From positions 53,700,398 through 53,764,397 of the forward strand of contig NC_092521.1 of NCBI RefSeq assembly GCF_037038585.1: DNA of 64,000 bases, read 5' to 3'. The position numbers and the translations under genes are program-made. Below, piece after piece: positions 1 through 12,600 of this stretch. The stretch's first letter is position 1; each line of letters opens with the position of its first letter. The notes beneath the pieces are model-generated. The model was not told the DNA's origin. It saw only the letters and a list, made by a program, of their open reading frames with translations, and ran no database searches. Origin of the DNA: Patagioenas fasciata (Eukaryota; Chordata; Aves; Columbiformes; Columbidae).

Positions 1-2804
1 TGCACAGAAGCAGCAAAGCATTTGAAAAAGAAACTGCGTGATACTGCAGTCTTCACCAGAGATAAACACCCTAATTCTCCTCTCTGTTGCACTGACTTGA
101 TGCCAGTGGTAACTGACTAACTTGAGTAGAATTCCCACTACCCCACTAAAGCTGGTTTGGCAGAGTATAGCGTATAGCAGCAAGTCCAAAGGGGGATGTT
201 TGCAGGAACTTTGTATGGCTCTTCCATATTATGTGTGTGATCCACTTTAAACATGTCGCCACAAGAACTAGATAAGCTGGAAATGCCTCAGTTAAGCAGC
301 AAAGAATATGTTTGCTCTTGCACGCAGGTAACGCTATCACCTCAGTTAATTGCAAGCAAATTAGTATGACTATCTAAAACAGTGTTTCTTCTGCTGGTAA
401 TTTTACTTCAAATGCTTTACTCATTAGAAAGGTTTTTTTTTAATGAACGAAATTGACATTACACTGAGACATTACCTGGAAGAACGTGTTGAGTTTACCA
501 GGTATAAGCGACTTCAAGTGCAATAATAATCCCAGGACAGTGAATGAGACAGGTTGATGTTCTGGTTAGCAGTCTTCTCTGCAAAATTTCATGTCACTGT
601 CTCCTCTCAATGTTAGAGCCTGAGCACTGCAAGGAAAACTGAAAACAGACTGTAGCCCTTTTCCCTCCTGTTTTGGAAAAATACTTGGTGAATCATTAAA
701 CAAAATGTTTCATTCCTTTACCCTTGAGAAGCTGGCTGTATTTAAGAAGCCAAGGTATATATTGCATATCTAAGCAACTTTATGCTACCTTGTCAGTTTT
801 GCAGGGTTTAGTGTCATGCCAAGATTGCCAGAAAGAAAATAATCATTATAGGAGAGTGAGCTTTTTAAAAAAGAAGAAAACAAAAATCTTCAGACATACA
901 TTAAATGTTCTAGAGCTGTCTGACTTCATTGAGGGAATAATTTTTCTTGGAACATGACACAATATGTCCTGCCCTTAATTAACCTTCCTACTAACACACT
1001 GCTAGGCTGCCAGAAATATGATCTTCATTCATTTGCCTCATACTCACCAGGCAACATTTATTTTATCTTATTATTCTGATATGAATGCAAGGTGCTAACC
1101 GCGTCATATTGTGCTGTTTTTCACTACAACCAGCTCTTAAATTCCACTCATCTTTTGAAATTCAAAAACTAGGAATAAGTACCTCTAATGAAGTAAAGTG
1201 TTTTAGAAATTATGGCAAACCATAAAAACACAAAATATTTTCCCAAATTTTCCCAGCAAAGAGCAAAAATTGAATGTGACCTCACTGTGAATGAATACTT
1301 TAATATGAAAAAGATAAAATATGAAAAATTTGGTAATCTTTGCTTCTGGCTGTTGAATACACAGAATGTTGCCCACAGCAAGAGAAGTCAATTCAAATGT
1401 GAATGCACCCTATTGAATAGAGCAAAGAAGCAGAAGGCTGCTAATGGCTTTTGAGAAAGCATGTGAACAGCCAGTGTTTGAAGATAAAGGAAGAACAGTC
1501 TCAGGTCCTGGAAAAAACAACCCATTAGTCAGTGACAGTAAATGGGAGGTTTAAATGAAGAAACATTTGGCAGACTCAGATGCTAATATGTGCAGACTCC
1601 ACAAAACAACTCTGTCTAATAGTGCAGCATGAATAAAAAGGTATTAAACTTATTGTATTCAGTCACATCTGTCAGCACTGCAATATCTTTTTAACTGATG
1701 ACTCTGTGAATTGCCATGCCAGATCACAACAAATGTTCATCTAGGTCAGTGCTTGGCTTCTGGAGGTGAGTAAACCTTGTCTGTCTGGTCATAATCCTCC
1801 TCTTCCCCTTTCTGGTTTTTTTTGGCCTAAAAGGTATGTTGATACCTGCCTGATAAAAAATCTAATATAGAATCTCACTAAAAGGAAAATGTTTTGGTTT
1901 GTTTTTAATTTAAAACACTAATGCTTCTTGTTTTGTGGAACCAGAATTGTCTTGAGGATGAGCAGTACTGAAAGGAAAGAGCAGGCAGGCATAGAAGAAA
2001 GGAATCCCTTTGAGGAACAAATTTGAGGTAGTTAGTAATTTTCTGAGTTCTTGAAAATGTGATTAAATACACAGTCTTAGGTCAATAAATATGGTAACCT
2101 CTGGGTGTTATATGACATTGGTGAATTAATCAGAGGTGATGTGCAATAAAATTTGGAACCAGCAAGACATTTTGCACACACAGTTTTTGCCAGTATCACG
2201 AACTTCCCAAAACAGGCCTCTAATTTAACACCAACCTGAAGATTGCCTTGGAATTCTTGTTCTCTTTTGATGCTTCTTGTTTTCTCCTTTGGACTTGTGT
2301 ATACTTCATCCACATCTTCAGATCACCCTGAGCCTTGTCATGCATTGCTCTGTTTATATAACATAACACAAAACAACGTTCTGGGTTTCTGAAGTCAGTT
2401 GACACAGCTTTTGTAAACTTTCAGTGCCAAAGAATCATGAGTCTTTGTTTCCAAAACTGTGTTGGTGGTGTTTTTTTTTTTTTTTTTTTTTTTTAGTCAG
2501 CTATGTTAACAGAGAACTTAAGAGAAACTTATATCCTATCTCTGACTGTACTGGAACTGCTGATATCAGTATTGAGCTATTGTGCTGGCACACAGGTCAA
2601 AATTAAAAAAAAAAAAAACCAACTTCTTATTTTCTGTTCAATGGAAAGAAGAAAATTGATTTGATTTTTCCATCACCAGAGCAGCTGACAAAATTGACAG
2701 TGCTGCAGTGTCTCAAAGTCTCAAAGCAGTAAACAAGAATATCTGTATTTGTGTTAACAACTTATAGCAAACGAACTCATTTTCACATTGAGTTTTGTAG
2801 TCAG
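1..2804. other. AT-rich intergenic or intronic DNA, no gene seen
   Basis: No open frame here has recognisable protein features; the longest are about 60-84 codons and overlap one another on both strands, as chance frames do. The only distinct structures are a run of 24 T at 2471-2494 and a shorter A-run near 2605-2619. No RNA gene or repeat family was recognised. Confidence 0.6.
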
Positions 2805-2970
2805 GCCTAATGACTAGTGGTCTAGACTTAAGTCAAGAGCTCTGAATTTCATTATGTCTTATTCTGCATCTTTAGGATTCTTCTAGGTAAATCACTTTCT
2901 CTGGGTACTTTAGTTTCCCATCAGTAAAATGACCTTTGTGAAATGCTATGAAGTCAGTGGTTTCCCAGTG
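2805..2970 (+). repeat. MIR-like SINE fragment
   Basis: About 2870-2945 follows the core of the MIR SINE in order: a 'gtaaatcacttt' block, then a 'tttagtttccc' block, then 'cagtaaaatg'. The preceding 65 bases ('agtggtctagacttaag...gagctctg') fit the tRNA-related head of the same SINE. The copy is diverged and has no clear target duplication. MIR elements are ancient and found across amniotes, so this says little about species. The match is from memory of the family pattern, not from a search. Confidence 0.55.
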
Positions 2971-3487
2971 CGATGCAGTACTATGTGTTATTACTGCAGG
3001 AATATTGCTTTTGAACATCAATTGCTGTGTTCCTATAAATAGGACACAAGAGATGAAAACAACAGCTGGTGAATACCACACACAATTCTCCACATACAGC
3101 TGTGGTGTTCTGTTGAATCCAGTCATTGCAGGTCTATACCAAGTCTTTATGTCTCATGTTTGATCCTGTCAACTCTTACAAAGACTTGCAGCACCAACAG
3201 TTTCATGTGGAAAAAAAAAAAAAGTATTTGCTCACAGAGTTTCTCTTTAAGTAAATGTCAGACAAGTCAACATGTTAGATGTGCCCCTCAGGTTCTCCCC
3301 ATTGCATTGGGACAGACAAGCTCATTATAATCTGAGAACTGAAAATTTTGCTGCAGAGGACGTTTTAGTATTTGCCATAGCTGGTGGTCCACAGGAAGTA
3401 ATGAAGCTTATCTTGAAAGAATCTTTGTTGTGTTGATGTATTTTTAAACCATAATATTATATTTGTGTTGGATAATGTTAGGAGGGA

Positions 3488-3640
3488 GGATGCTCAGAGG
3501 TATGGCATCAGATTAGGATGTTGGAGAGCTGGTCGCAGTTTTGAATTTTCCAGTACTGTGCCCATGATTTTAGTTACATCATCTCGCCACTTATACCTCA
3601 AGTTACAAAATGGGACTTGTAGAATGAGATCTAGAGTTTA
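3488..3640 (+). repeat. Second MIR-like SINE fragment
   Basis: The block 'ttagttacatcatctcgcc' followed by 'acctcaagttacaaaatggga' around 3570-3615 matches the order of the MIR core (splice-like 'cacttaacc' block, 'cctcagtttcc' block, 'gtaaaatgg'). The preceding 'gctcagaggtatggcatcag' fits the head. It is more diverged than the copy about 600 bp upstream and has the same orientation. Confidence 0.45.
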
Positions 3641-6600
3641 AAAATAAAAGTACGCAAGCTTCGTCTATTATTGTTATTTTGCAAACACTAGGATAGTAAT
3701 AATAATAATAATAATGAAAGGTTGCTTGAAAGTAGCTTGTTTCCCCTGTACTATACAAAAAATAAGACTTGGCTTTGAAATCAGAAAAACAAAAAAAAAC
3801 CTGCTCATTTTGAAAACAGAGGCCTCTGTTTTTATTGGTTTGTAAAGACTGGAATCTGGACTGTGCCCTGGGACTGCACTTACAGCTTTAAAACTTTGCT
3901 ATCCTGTACTTACAGGGTTAAAAACTCACAAGTATTGGAAATAAATGGGTAGAATAATCTGGTGAACATCTCTAAAACCGAAGTCAAGTATTTTTTTCGT
4001 CTGCCACAGGAGATAGATGTTCCTCCAGCCACAGGCTGAGGAGCAAATTGTTGACCTCAATCCACCAAAGGACATGTTTCCACCTGGGGTCAGGGCAATC
4101 TTTGCTTTTCTTTAAGAAATGTACTCTGAGGGGATTATGATCATGGTAAGGCAGGATGTAGCTTGGATTGAGAGCTCTTGTTCAAACAATAGAGCGTTAA
4201 GGAAGCAAGGGTCGTTTTCGGAGGGTATATATTTTGGAGGGTATATATTGAGGGTGTATTGTATGGAGTGATCTGATAACTACTTCTGGATCATTAGCAG
4301 TGATCCCTGGTGGCTTAAATCTGATAGTTTAGTTTTCCTGTTTAAAGCTGCCTGTTCTTGACAGAAACTGAAGCAGTGCCTGAACTAGAAACAAAATTGG
4401 CATTCAGCATGACAGTAAGTAAAGGCATCTGCAATCTATAAAGGTAGCAGTGCCAATACTGGCATCTGTCTGGTTTCTGGTCTCACAACTCTGCTGCTGA
4501 GAGCAGCCCATATTACAGCCCTCATCTCTGGAATGAAAATCGCTCCATTCCCTGGAAGAAGGGCTTGTGCTGTTATGGTGCCAGTTTTTACAACGATGCA
4601 GGCTACTGGTATTGGAAGGGACATAAAATGAACAAGAAGCCTCAGTTCCTCAGGAAAGCTCTAGGAAACGTATGTGGCTTGTGGGCCTTGTTAGCTGTGT
4701 CACAGCAGAGGCACTGTCTGTTGCATTTTCAGCTATATCTCTGGACATCCACAGATGCATCACAGCACTTCCTTGTGACATCTGTTGTTATTAAGCTGTA
4801 GCAAGGTGAAAACTGTCAGCTTTTCTGTTTTCTAAATCTGTAGATTTTTATTTTCAACTTAAATGCAGAAACATAAAGATTTCAAATGTTCTAAAAAAAA
4901 AAAAAAAGAAACTTCCCACAGAGTCTAACGAAACTGTAGTAGTAGTAGTAGTCTAATTTTTTCACAGTATGATTTTTCTCCTTGATCCTTCACTTTGAGT
5001 CATCCTCCTTTTTCAGTCCATAGCATTCTCGTATTCTTATGTTGGGCATAAAACCTGAGGCTGATATGGTATAAAAAGCTCTGATTGCTACTGATACATT
5101 TCAAATTAGTGTCTATAAATCACCTGGTATCACCGTCACATTGCTTAGTATGATGGCTTAAATAAAGTACATGTGCTTAGTTTTTTCCAAAAGGAACCTC
5201 ATATGTTCAATGAAGCTGGAAGATGAAGGATATCTTACTCATCAGTGGGGTTTATATATTCTGTGTGTCTGAATCAAAAAGCACTGCACAAGGAATTGTG
5301 TGTTAATAGGAAATATTTCAGACAAAATTGGTGGTTGAAAAGTCTGTTCTAAGACATGTAGTCTTAGGCTACCAAAGCTACTGGATGTTGCAATCTGCAG
5401 CTGTCCCCATTATGAGAATTTTCTCTTTCGCTCATATGGCTGAGTGGCTGAAGACTGCCCAATTTAGTCACATTCTCTGCCCTGTCAGCTGTCTTCAGTA
5501 TTTCTTCCTACACCAGCTATCAGCTCCTCCATGATGGCCTTCCTCTGTACGAGTTTTCTTCTTTCATGACATATCCCTCTGCTTTTTTTTTTCCTCATTT
5601 TTTCCAAATCCCTTTTACTGCTAAATTTACAAACAAATTTACAAGTTAGCATGAAGATGCATACATCAGCTTCCCAAAGAAGCTTAAGAACAGGAACAGT
5701 CAGGAGAAACTAAGGAGTCTTAATATTCACAGGAATACTTGCAGGATACAGGTAACCTTTCCACTCCCATGCACAAGCTGTCTGGTGTTGGTGGCTGCAT
5801 GGACTCTATAGAGGAGCAAGTCTTGAGAATGGACAACAGCTCTCCTATGAATGAATACTGTCCATTATCCCTGTGAAAGCTTGAGTTCCTTCACATAATG
5901 AGCTGGCTACAAATCTTACTTTCCCTTGCAGCAAAAATCAGTCTGTAGGATGGATCAGATATGGTCAGGCCGTATCACCACAAGGGTAGTAACAAAATGT
6001 CGAGGTGGTTGCAAGACATGGCTGCAAGGCAAGTGCACCATGAGCACAACTTAATGCTTAGGGTCCTCCCAAGATCTCTCCTTTGCCTTCCTTCCAATCT
6101 GTAACACAGCGGGAGGCACTCTGTCAAGTTAGAAATGTGAATAGTCAGGGAATTCAACATCTGCCCAGCCTGGCATCCTTACTTAAAGAGCAGCAAAGAC
6201 CCTTCTACCTTGCTACAGGCATGTGGGGATATGTAGATTGGTCAATGAAATATTAAAGCAAACAGTAAGATGGCATTTTTGAGAAGGGTGATCTTTTTGT
6301 ATGTTAGGTTTGTCTTTCAAATGAAGCATTCTGCAAAAGTAAACTGATATTTTCTAAGATTTCTGTTTTTATTAACTAAACATAAAAAATACCTACTGCA
6401 CATATTTTTCTCTGTGACAGGTATTGTAAGTAATTTTATGGTATACTGTACAGCAGCTATTGCATTCAGTAATCTATTTCCTCCACTAAAATAAGTAAAT
6501 TTTCAATTTCAGAGAAAAACCAATTGTATCTATTCAATATACATCTGCTTTAGAAATCAAGCCTTTTTTTTTTTTTTTTATGTAATCCATTAATAAAACT

Positions 6601-9600
6601 CCACATTGTACTATTGCAGTGCAGAGAAGTAATTTTTTGAAGAATGTGTAATATTATCTATAGATATTGGATATCTAAAGTAAAAGGTTATTCAAGGAAA
6701 TAAGGAAAGCTAATACTGCAAATTTAGTTCTGTCCTTTCTGAATATCTTTGGATACTGTAAATATTTCCATTAGGTCTTGAAGGATCTCAACAAACAAAA
6801 CCAAAAAAGTATCTCTTCTGTTAAAATCTTGTGAAATGCCTTTTATAAATACTGTACATAATGAATACGCCTCCTTGTCTATTTGATGTCCTCCTGACAA
6901 TCTCCTTGATGCCACCCCTTGAGCTTCATAACCTTCTTTGCTAATCTTTGCCTGTTATATTTATACAATGCAAGAACAGTTTCTAAGGAGTCTGCCTAAT
7001 AACCAGCATGGGCATAGGGTATTTTAGATGCAACTTCACACTGTTGCTGAGCGTGAGAACATAGTATAAACCACAGGAATATATACTGGTTACTGATCTC
7101 ATAATTCAGTTTTCATTAGCGGTGGCAATGTAGACTAAAAGAAGTATACCCCAAAAGTGTGTTTTCTCAGAAAACTGGAACTGAAAGAAGTACCCTAAAA
7201 TATTGTTTTGTTTCAGAAATCCTACCATATTCTGTCAGAGTACTAAACACTCCTTCCAGGTTATCTGCCTATATTCTTCTGTTGTATCTTGTCTTGATTG
7301 CAAACTATTTAAAGTCATTCTTCTGTGCAGGGTACCCTGCACACTAAGAGTTTGGTTTAAATATTGTCATACAAATACATATGTAGACTAAAACTAAATT
7401 GAGGACAAACATAAAATAGTTCCTGAAATCTGACAGAAAAAAAAAAAAAAAAATTGGATGTATAGTAGCTGAACAGAGGGATTAATCATGCAGACTGGGT
7501 GATTCAGGATCTTCGTTTCAGGACATTCCACTCTCATGATGGTCCAAGTAAGATGTAGCTTGATCTTGACTGAGATCCTTTGCTTTTTGAAATTATTTTG
7601 ATAGTCTACATAAAACTCCTCATACACCCTCAATGTCACAGAAGAGGTGACACTGACTGTAGAAGGAATAATGACTGGACATGGCCAAGTTCAGCTGACA
7701 CTTGAACATGACTGTGGGGTACAAAGCATCTTCCAGTCTTTCTAGCATAAATACAAGCTCAGCTGGCACTGGATCTTAAACAAATACCAACTCAGACTCA
7801 TAATGCTTCCTTTGGTGAGGTAAGTCACAAGGTACATTGACGAGGTGGTACAAGGCATCCCAAGTACATCTAGCTATGCTGTAGTTGTTCTCCTCAGAAT
7901 TAGGAGACTACTGTGGGCAGGGGCTGACAGTACTGAAACACTCAGGACTAACAAACATACAAAACAAGGTTAGAATGCTCTTAAAGACAAAAGTACAGTG
8001 TTTGTAAGAGTGCTAAAAACCCTCCATTTAGAAAGCTGATCTGATCTTTGAATGTTCTTTCTTCAAAAGAGAAAATGATAGCATTACCTTGCATGTGTTT
8101 TAAATCTGTTTTTAATAACTCTAAAAGTCTTTCTTTATCCATTCTCTTTATGATTTCTCTATAAAGGTAACCAAGAGAGTGAAACCATCCTGATGGAGAC
8201 ATATTGCAATAATTCACCTTCAATTTCATTGAATATCTCCTTCTTCTTGGACAGTGAGACAGAGAGAGAGAGAACAAGGAAATTTCAGATCTGCCTTTTC
8301 AGTAATTTTCAATTTTATTAAATATATTTCTGCTTTGCTACTTTTCAGTATATCAGTTAAGGAAATAAACTTCTGGTAAAATTCTGAGAGCTTTTAGAGC
8401 ATATTTGTATTAAATTTGAGATAATCAGAGATTTAATTTTTTAATGCTACCAACTTGCTCTTTGTGGGGTTAGATAATACCAGATGTTATTGTAGCTTTC
8501 ATAAAAAGTCTTTATTTCAAAGTTAGCTTTCTTCAAGTGCTATTTCCACTTGCGAAGGTGGTGTGTAGAGGTCCATGTGCAGCCCACTGTAATTCCATGA
8601 GCTGTGTGTTTCTGACACCATGAAGTGCTGGACATCCTGTGAAATGCACATCTGACAGTCTCTGCTGACAGCACTCTGCACCCATACTGGGTGCACAAGT
8701 TGATATTTTGCATCTGCCAGCAATGATCTCATACTCCTGCTGTGGCTGCTCTCCAACCAACCAGGAAGCCTCTTTTCCTTCATTTTGATGTCACATCTTA
8801 TTCTAACAGTAAATAAAGATGTGCAATTACAGTTCAGCCTTATCCTTGCTGCTGCCTCTTGGGACTTAGCACCATCCAGCCTTGTCTCTGCCCCTTGTCA
8901 TTGGTGAAGCTGTTAGGAAATGACCTGTTATTCATGGAGCTGTGCAACACTGAAAAGTTGTGCCAATTTGTCCTTCCTACAACAGGAATGATCAGCTTTG
9001 GTGGACAGTCATGCTCAGTGGAGGAGAATAGGTCTTTTTAAAATTTCACTGAACTTCAATGATGCTGATGTGAAATTTTCCTCAAAAACGTCAAACGTAT
9101 AATTTTAAGAAAAGCAAAGACTAGCATTTAATGCAAATTCTAAGAGGAATCTTAAAGAAGGACTCAGAACACTATGCACATCAGCACATCACAGTGTGTT
9201 CTTCCTTTATGGCAGCTATTTTGGGAATGAAAACTTGTTTCAGTTAGTAGTTAATTTTCTGTGTCTCTTTTTCAATGGGACAGCTAGCAGTGTAAGGTGC
9301 TACTCGAAGTCAGTAAATGTGTCAGACTGGCTTCTTTTTATATCTCAAAGACTCCTCTGCATTTCTTTATGAAGTGGTGTGCTCCAGGACCATTTGTACT
9401 TGAGGTGAACTTTGCAGTATCGGCATTTTGCAAAACATATCCGTGCAGGTTTTGACTGGTGTGGTTTACAGTTCTTTTTCTGGAAAGAAATTTGAAGCTA
9501 TAAAACCCTGAGTTAAGACTCTAGCATCTTAATAAGAAGATATGCAACAGAATTTAACAAGTTTTACACTAGATCTCTAAGGAAAGATGTGACTTAGATA

Positions 9601-12600
9601 ACTTAGAAAAAAAAAAAAAAGAAAAACATGGAAAAATAGAAGACTTCAAAGCCCCTACATTTTCCTTGAAAAGAAGTTTCAAGATAAACATATAGCAAAA
9701 AATAAGCTGTTTCTGATCATTGGTATCTCCAGGAGTCTGCACCAAGACAAATCTCCTTTGTATCTCTGAGTTGTTAATGTACCTATACCTAGAATAATTT
9801 TAATACATAACAGGATCAGGAGCCAGTAGATACAGTTATTTTAGCTTGGTTACTGGGCAATCCATCTATGTACTTGACTCGCACTGTTTCATACTGTCCT
9901 TGGATGTACCAGCCTAACTGTGATTCCTCAAGGAATATAGCCAAGCAAATGTATAAAAATGTTCCCTGGCCCCTCTGGCTTTTTATCACATTCAGAGTTT
10001 TTAGGGGAGCTTTTCTTTCAGTGACCAGAGGCACAATGCCTCACATTCTCCTTTCCATATCCTTGAGACAGGACTCAGCACATGACATCACCTCTTATGC
10101 GTAGCTCTTTCTGCTGCCTTTGCCCTTGACATCTTCTGACAGTGTGATGGGAATGGAAGTAAAGCCTTTTCCTAGTCCTCTTTCACCTTCCTGCAATTTC
10201 CTCTGCTCATTCCAATCTCACAATCTCTGTGCCACCATGGAGCAGAGTGACAACCTGATAAACTGCTTTCTAGCCTGTTTATGTCTACGTGCCCTGCTTA
10301 GATCTCCTAAGTGTAGCAGATGAACAGCGAAGGAGCCATTCCAGTTCAGGGCCGCTCAACATCTGAGCTTCTTGAACCTGGAAATCCAATGGAGGCACAA
10401 GACACCAGCAAAGGCTTCTGCAGCCAGATGGAGAAGGACAGTAAAGCTGTGAAAATGTCAAGACATGGGAGAGGGTATGGTGCATGTCATGACTGACTCC
10501 TGTGTTATGGGAGCCAGACATGGAAGAGGAAGAGAATAGCCCAGGCTAATGCTTCTTTCAGAAGTCCTCTTCTCCCGAGTTGTGACCTGCAGAAATTGTG
10601 GAGTCATGGCAAAGGAGGATCTTTGTTAGCATTCCACTGGTGTATTATACACATGGATTTTAGTGTGAAAAATATAGCGTAGCCAGATGGAGCAGGACTG
10701 CCCCAGTGACCTTTCTTCCCTGCAGCTGCTGTAGTTGTGTGGCCTTCAGACAGGGTCTGACTCTTCTCCAGCAAGCTCAGGGTATGGGCAGAGTAGCACC
10801 AGATGGTTTGTACCTCAATTTGTGTCCACACTCTTTTGGTTGTTTTGTGGCAACAGTCAGTGAAACATGCTATTGGGACTATTCTGAAGATGGTTGTGTT
10901 TATTTCACATTTTAAATGGAAGGAGGGAGGTGGCTTTTGGATACTGAAGTTCTTTATCATATTTCAACAGCCCTGTTGTTAAAATTTTACGTATTTTCCA
11001 ATACATTTGGATGGAGTATTAGGAGTCTGCTGAGAAATAGTTCAATCTACAAATAAGGAAGAGGATGAAAGACATACAGTAGACAGTTTTACAAAGAAAA
11101 CAGCAAAATTAGATTCATACTAATTTACAGCATTCAGATGTAGCTTTTCAACTGAGTGATTTACACCACCACACAGAACATTTTTTAGGCAATGAGAGCT
11201 TTGTTTTTGTGAAGCACATTTAAAGGAAGATTTTTCGTGGATGTAGAGTAGAAAAGAAATACGTAAGAGAGATTCTGAAGAAAAATGAGTATTTCTATAG
11301 TTATAGCTAGAGGTTAATGCCACAATATGTCACTCTCATTAAAATAGTATTCCAGACCTTTTCCTGGCTTGGATCCCCGCAATTATAATGATACCAGAAT
11401 GCACTGGACAGACAATGTGCCAAAATTCTCATTGGATTTAAAGAGGGAGGAGTTATGTCCTTTGATATATATGACAGTGATTGTAATCTTGTGAAGAGAC
11501 AGAAATCAGACAGCCTTGTGATGTAGCCAAGAGCATCTGAATGCTAGGAAAACATTTAAAGGCAAATTAAAGGGCTATATCCAGTACTTCAGGTCTAAGC
11601 AAAGCCCTGTTATCCTGGATATTGAGCTTACAGAGGAGGAAATCTTTCTAACACGATTAAGTATACAGTTTTGTAGGACAAGAAAATTTGGGTCAAACTC
11701 CACATACTTCTGGAGTCATCTTGGATACTCTCACTCCTCTGAAAAACAGAGAAAAGTCATGAACCAAGGAAGCAGTATGAGCATTTTAAGTGAGAACACG
11801 CTGACCGTTTTTCCAGGCCTATATAGGATGCAATATGACACATGATCATATTGAATTGTAGACAATATCAAAAGATAACCTGTAATAAAAACTTTGTTTA
11901 TATAAAAAACAACAACCTCTCCCAAAATAAAACAGCTTTTCAGTTTTATTAAACCATAAAGACCCATTTAGCAGCAAAAATTCAACCAGAACCCAGTGAG
12001 AGCATAGCACAACTGTTCAGTAGCTGTTTTAGTTGAATCAGTTCAGGGACAGCAAGCAAGCAGAATCAAGCTGTTGCTGTCATCACAATGTATTTTTCTC
12101 ATGAAAGGGCATCCTTTGAGATAAGTACCTGACAGGTAAAATTGCCTAGTGTATCACCATAAATCTGCCCTGTTTTTTTTTCTGCTGTAACCGTCAATTA
12201 TGAAGTGATGAATACTTGCATAAGACAGAGTACAACCACTTTATTTTCCAGGACTAAATTTGCATCTCTTGGCTTGTAACATTTCCCAAAGTTTGACACT
12301 TTCTTTTCACTCAGTAAGTTAATAATCATACAACAAAACATTTTTTTTGTTGTTGTTGTAATGGTAAAATAATAGATTGCTTTTCCCTGGAAATTACAAG
12401 TGGCTATACCATCACTTTATTGACACTTATAAAATAATACTATGTACATGTTGATTTATTCATTTCGGGTTAAATCAGATTTTTCTCATTTAGGATAGAT
12501 GAAAAAACAACAGATATACATTCAGTTGGTTCCAGAAAATGAAATTCATAACATGTAAAATATTTATCTACTTTAAAAAGTGTTTTCTTGTTATTTATAG

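Noticed and set aside
10604..10960. 118-codon minus-strand frame
   Set aside because: No recognisable motif, and an opposite-strand frame of 69 codons overlaps it; consistent with chance.
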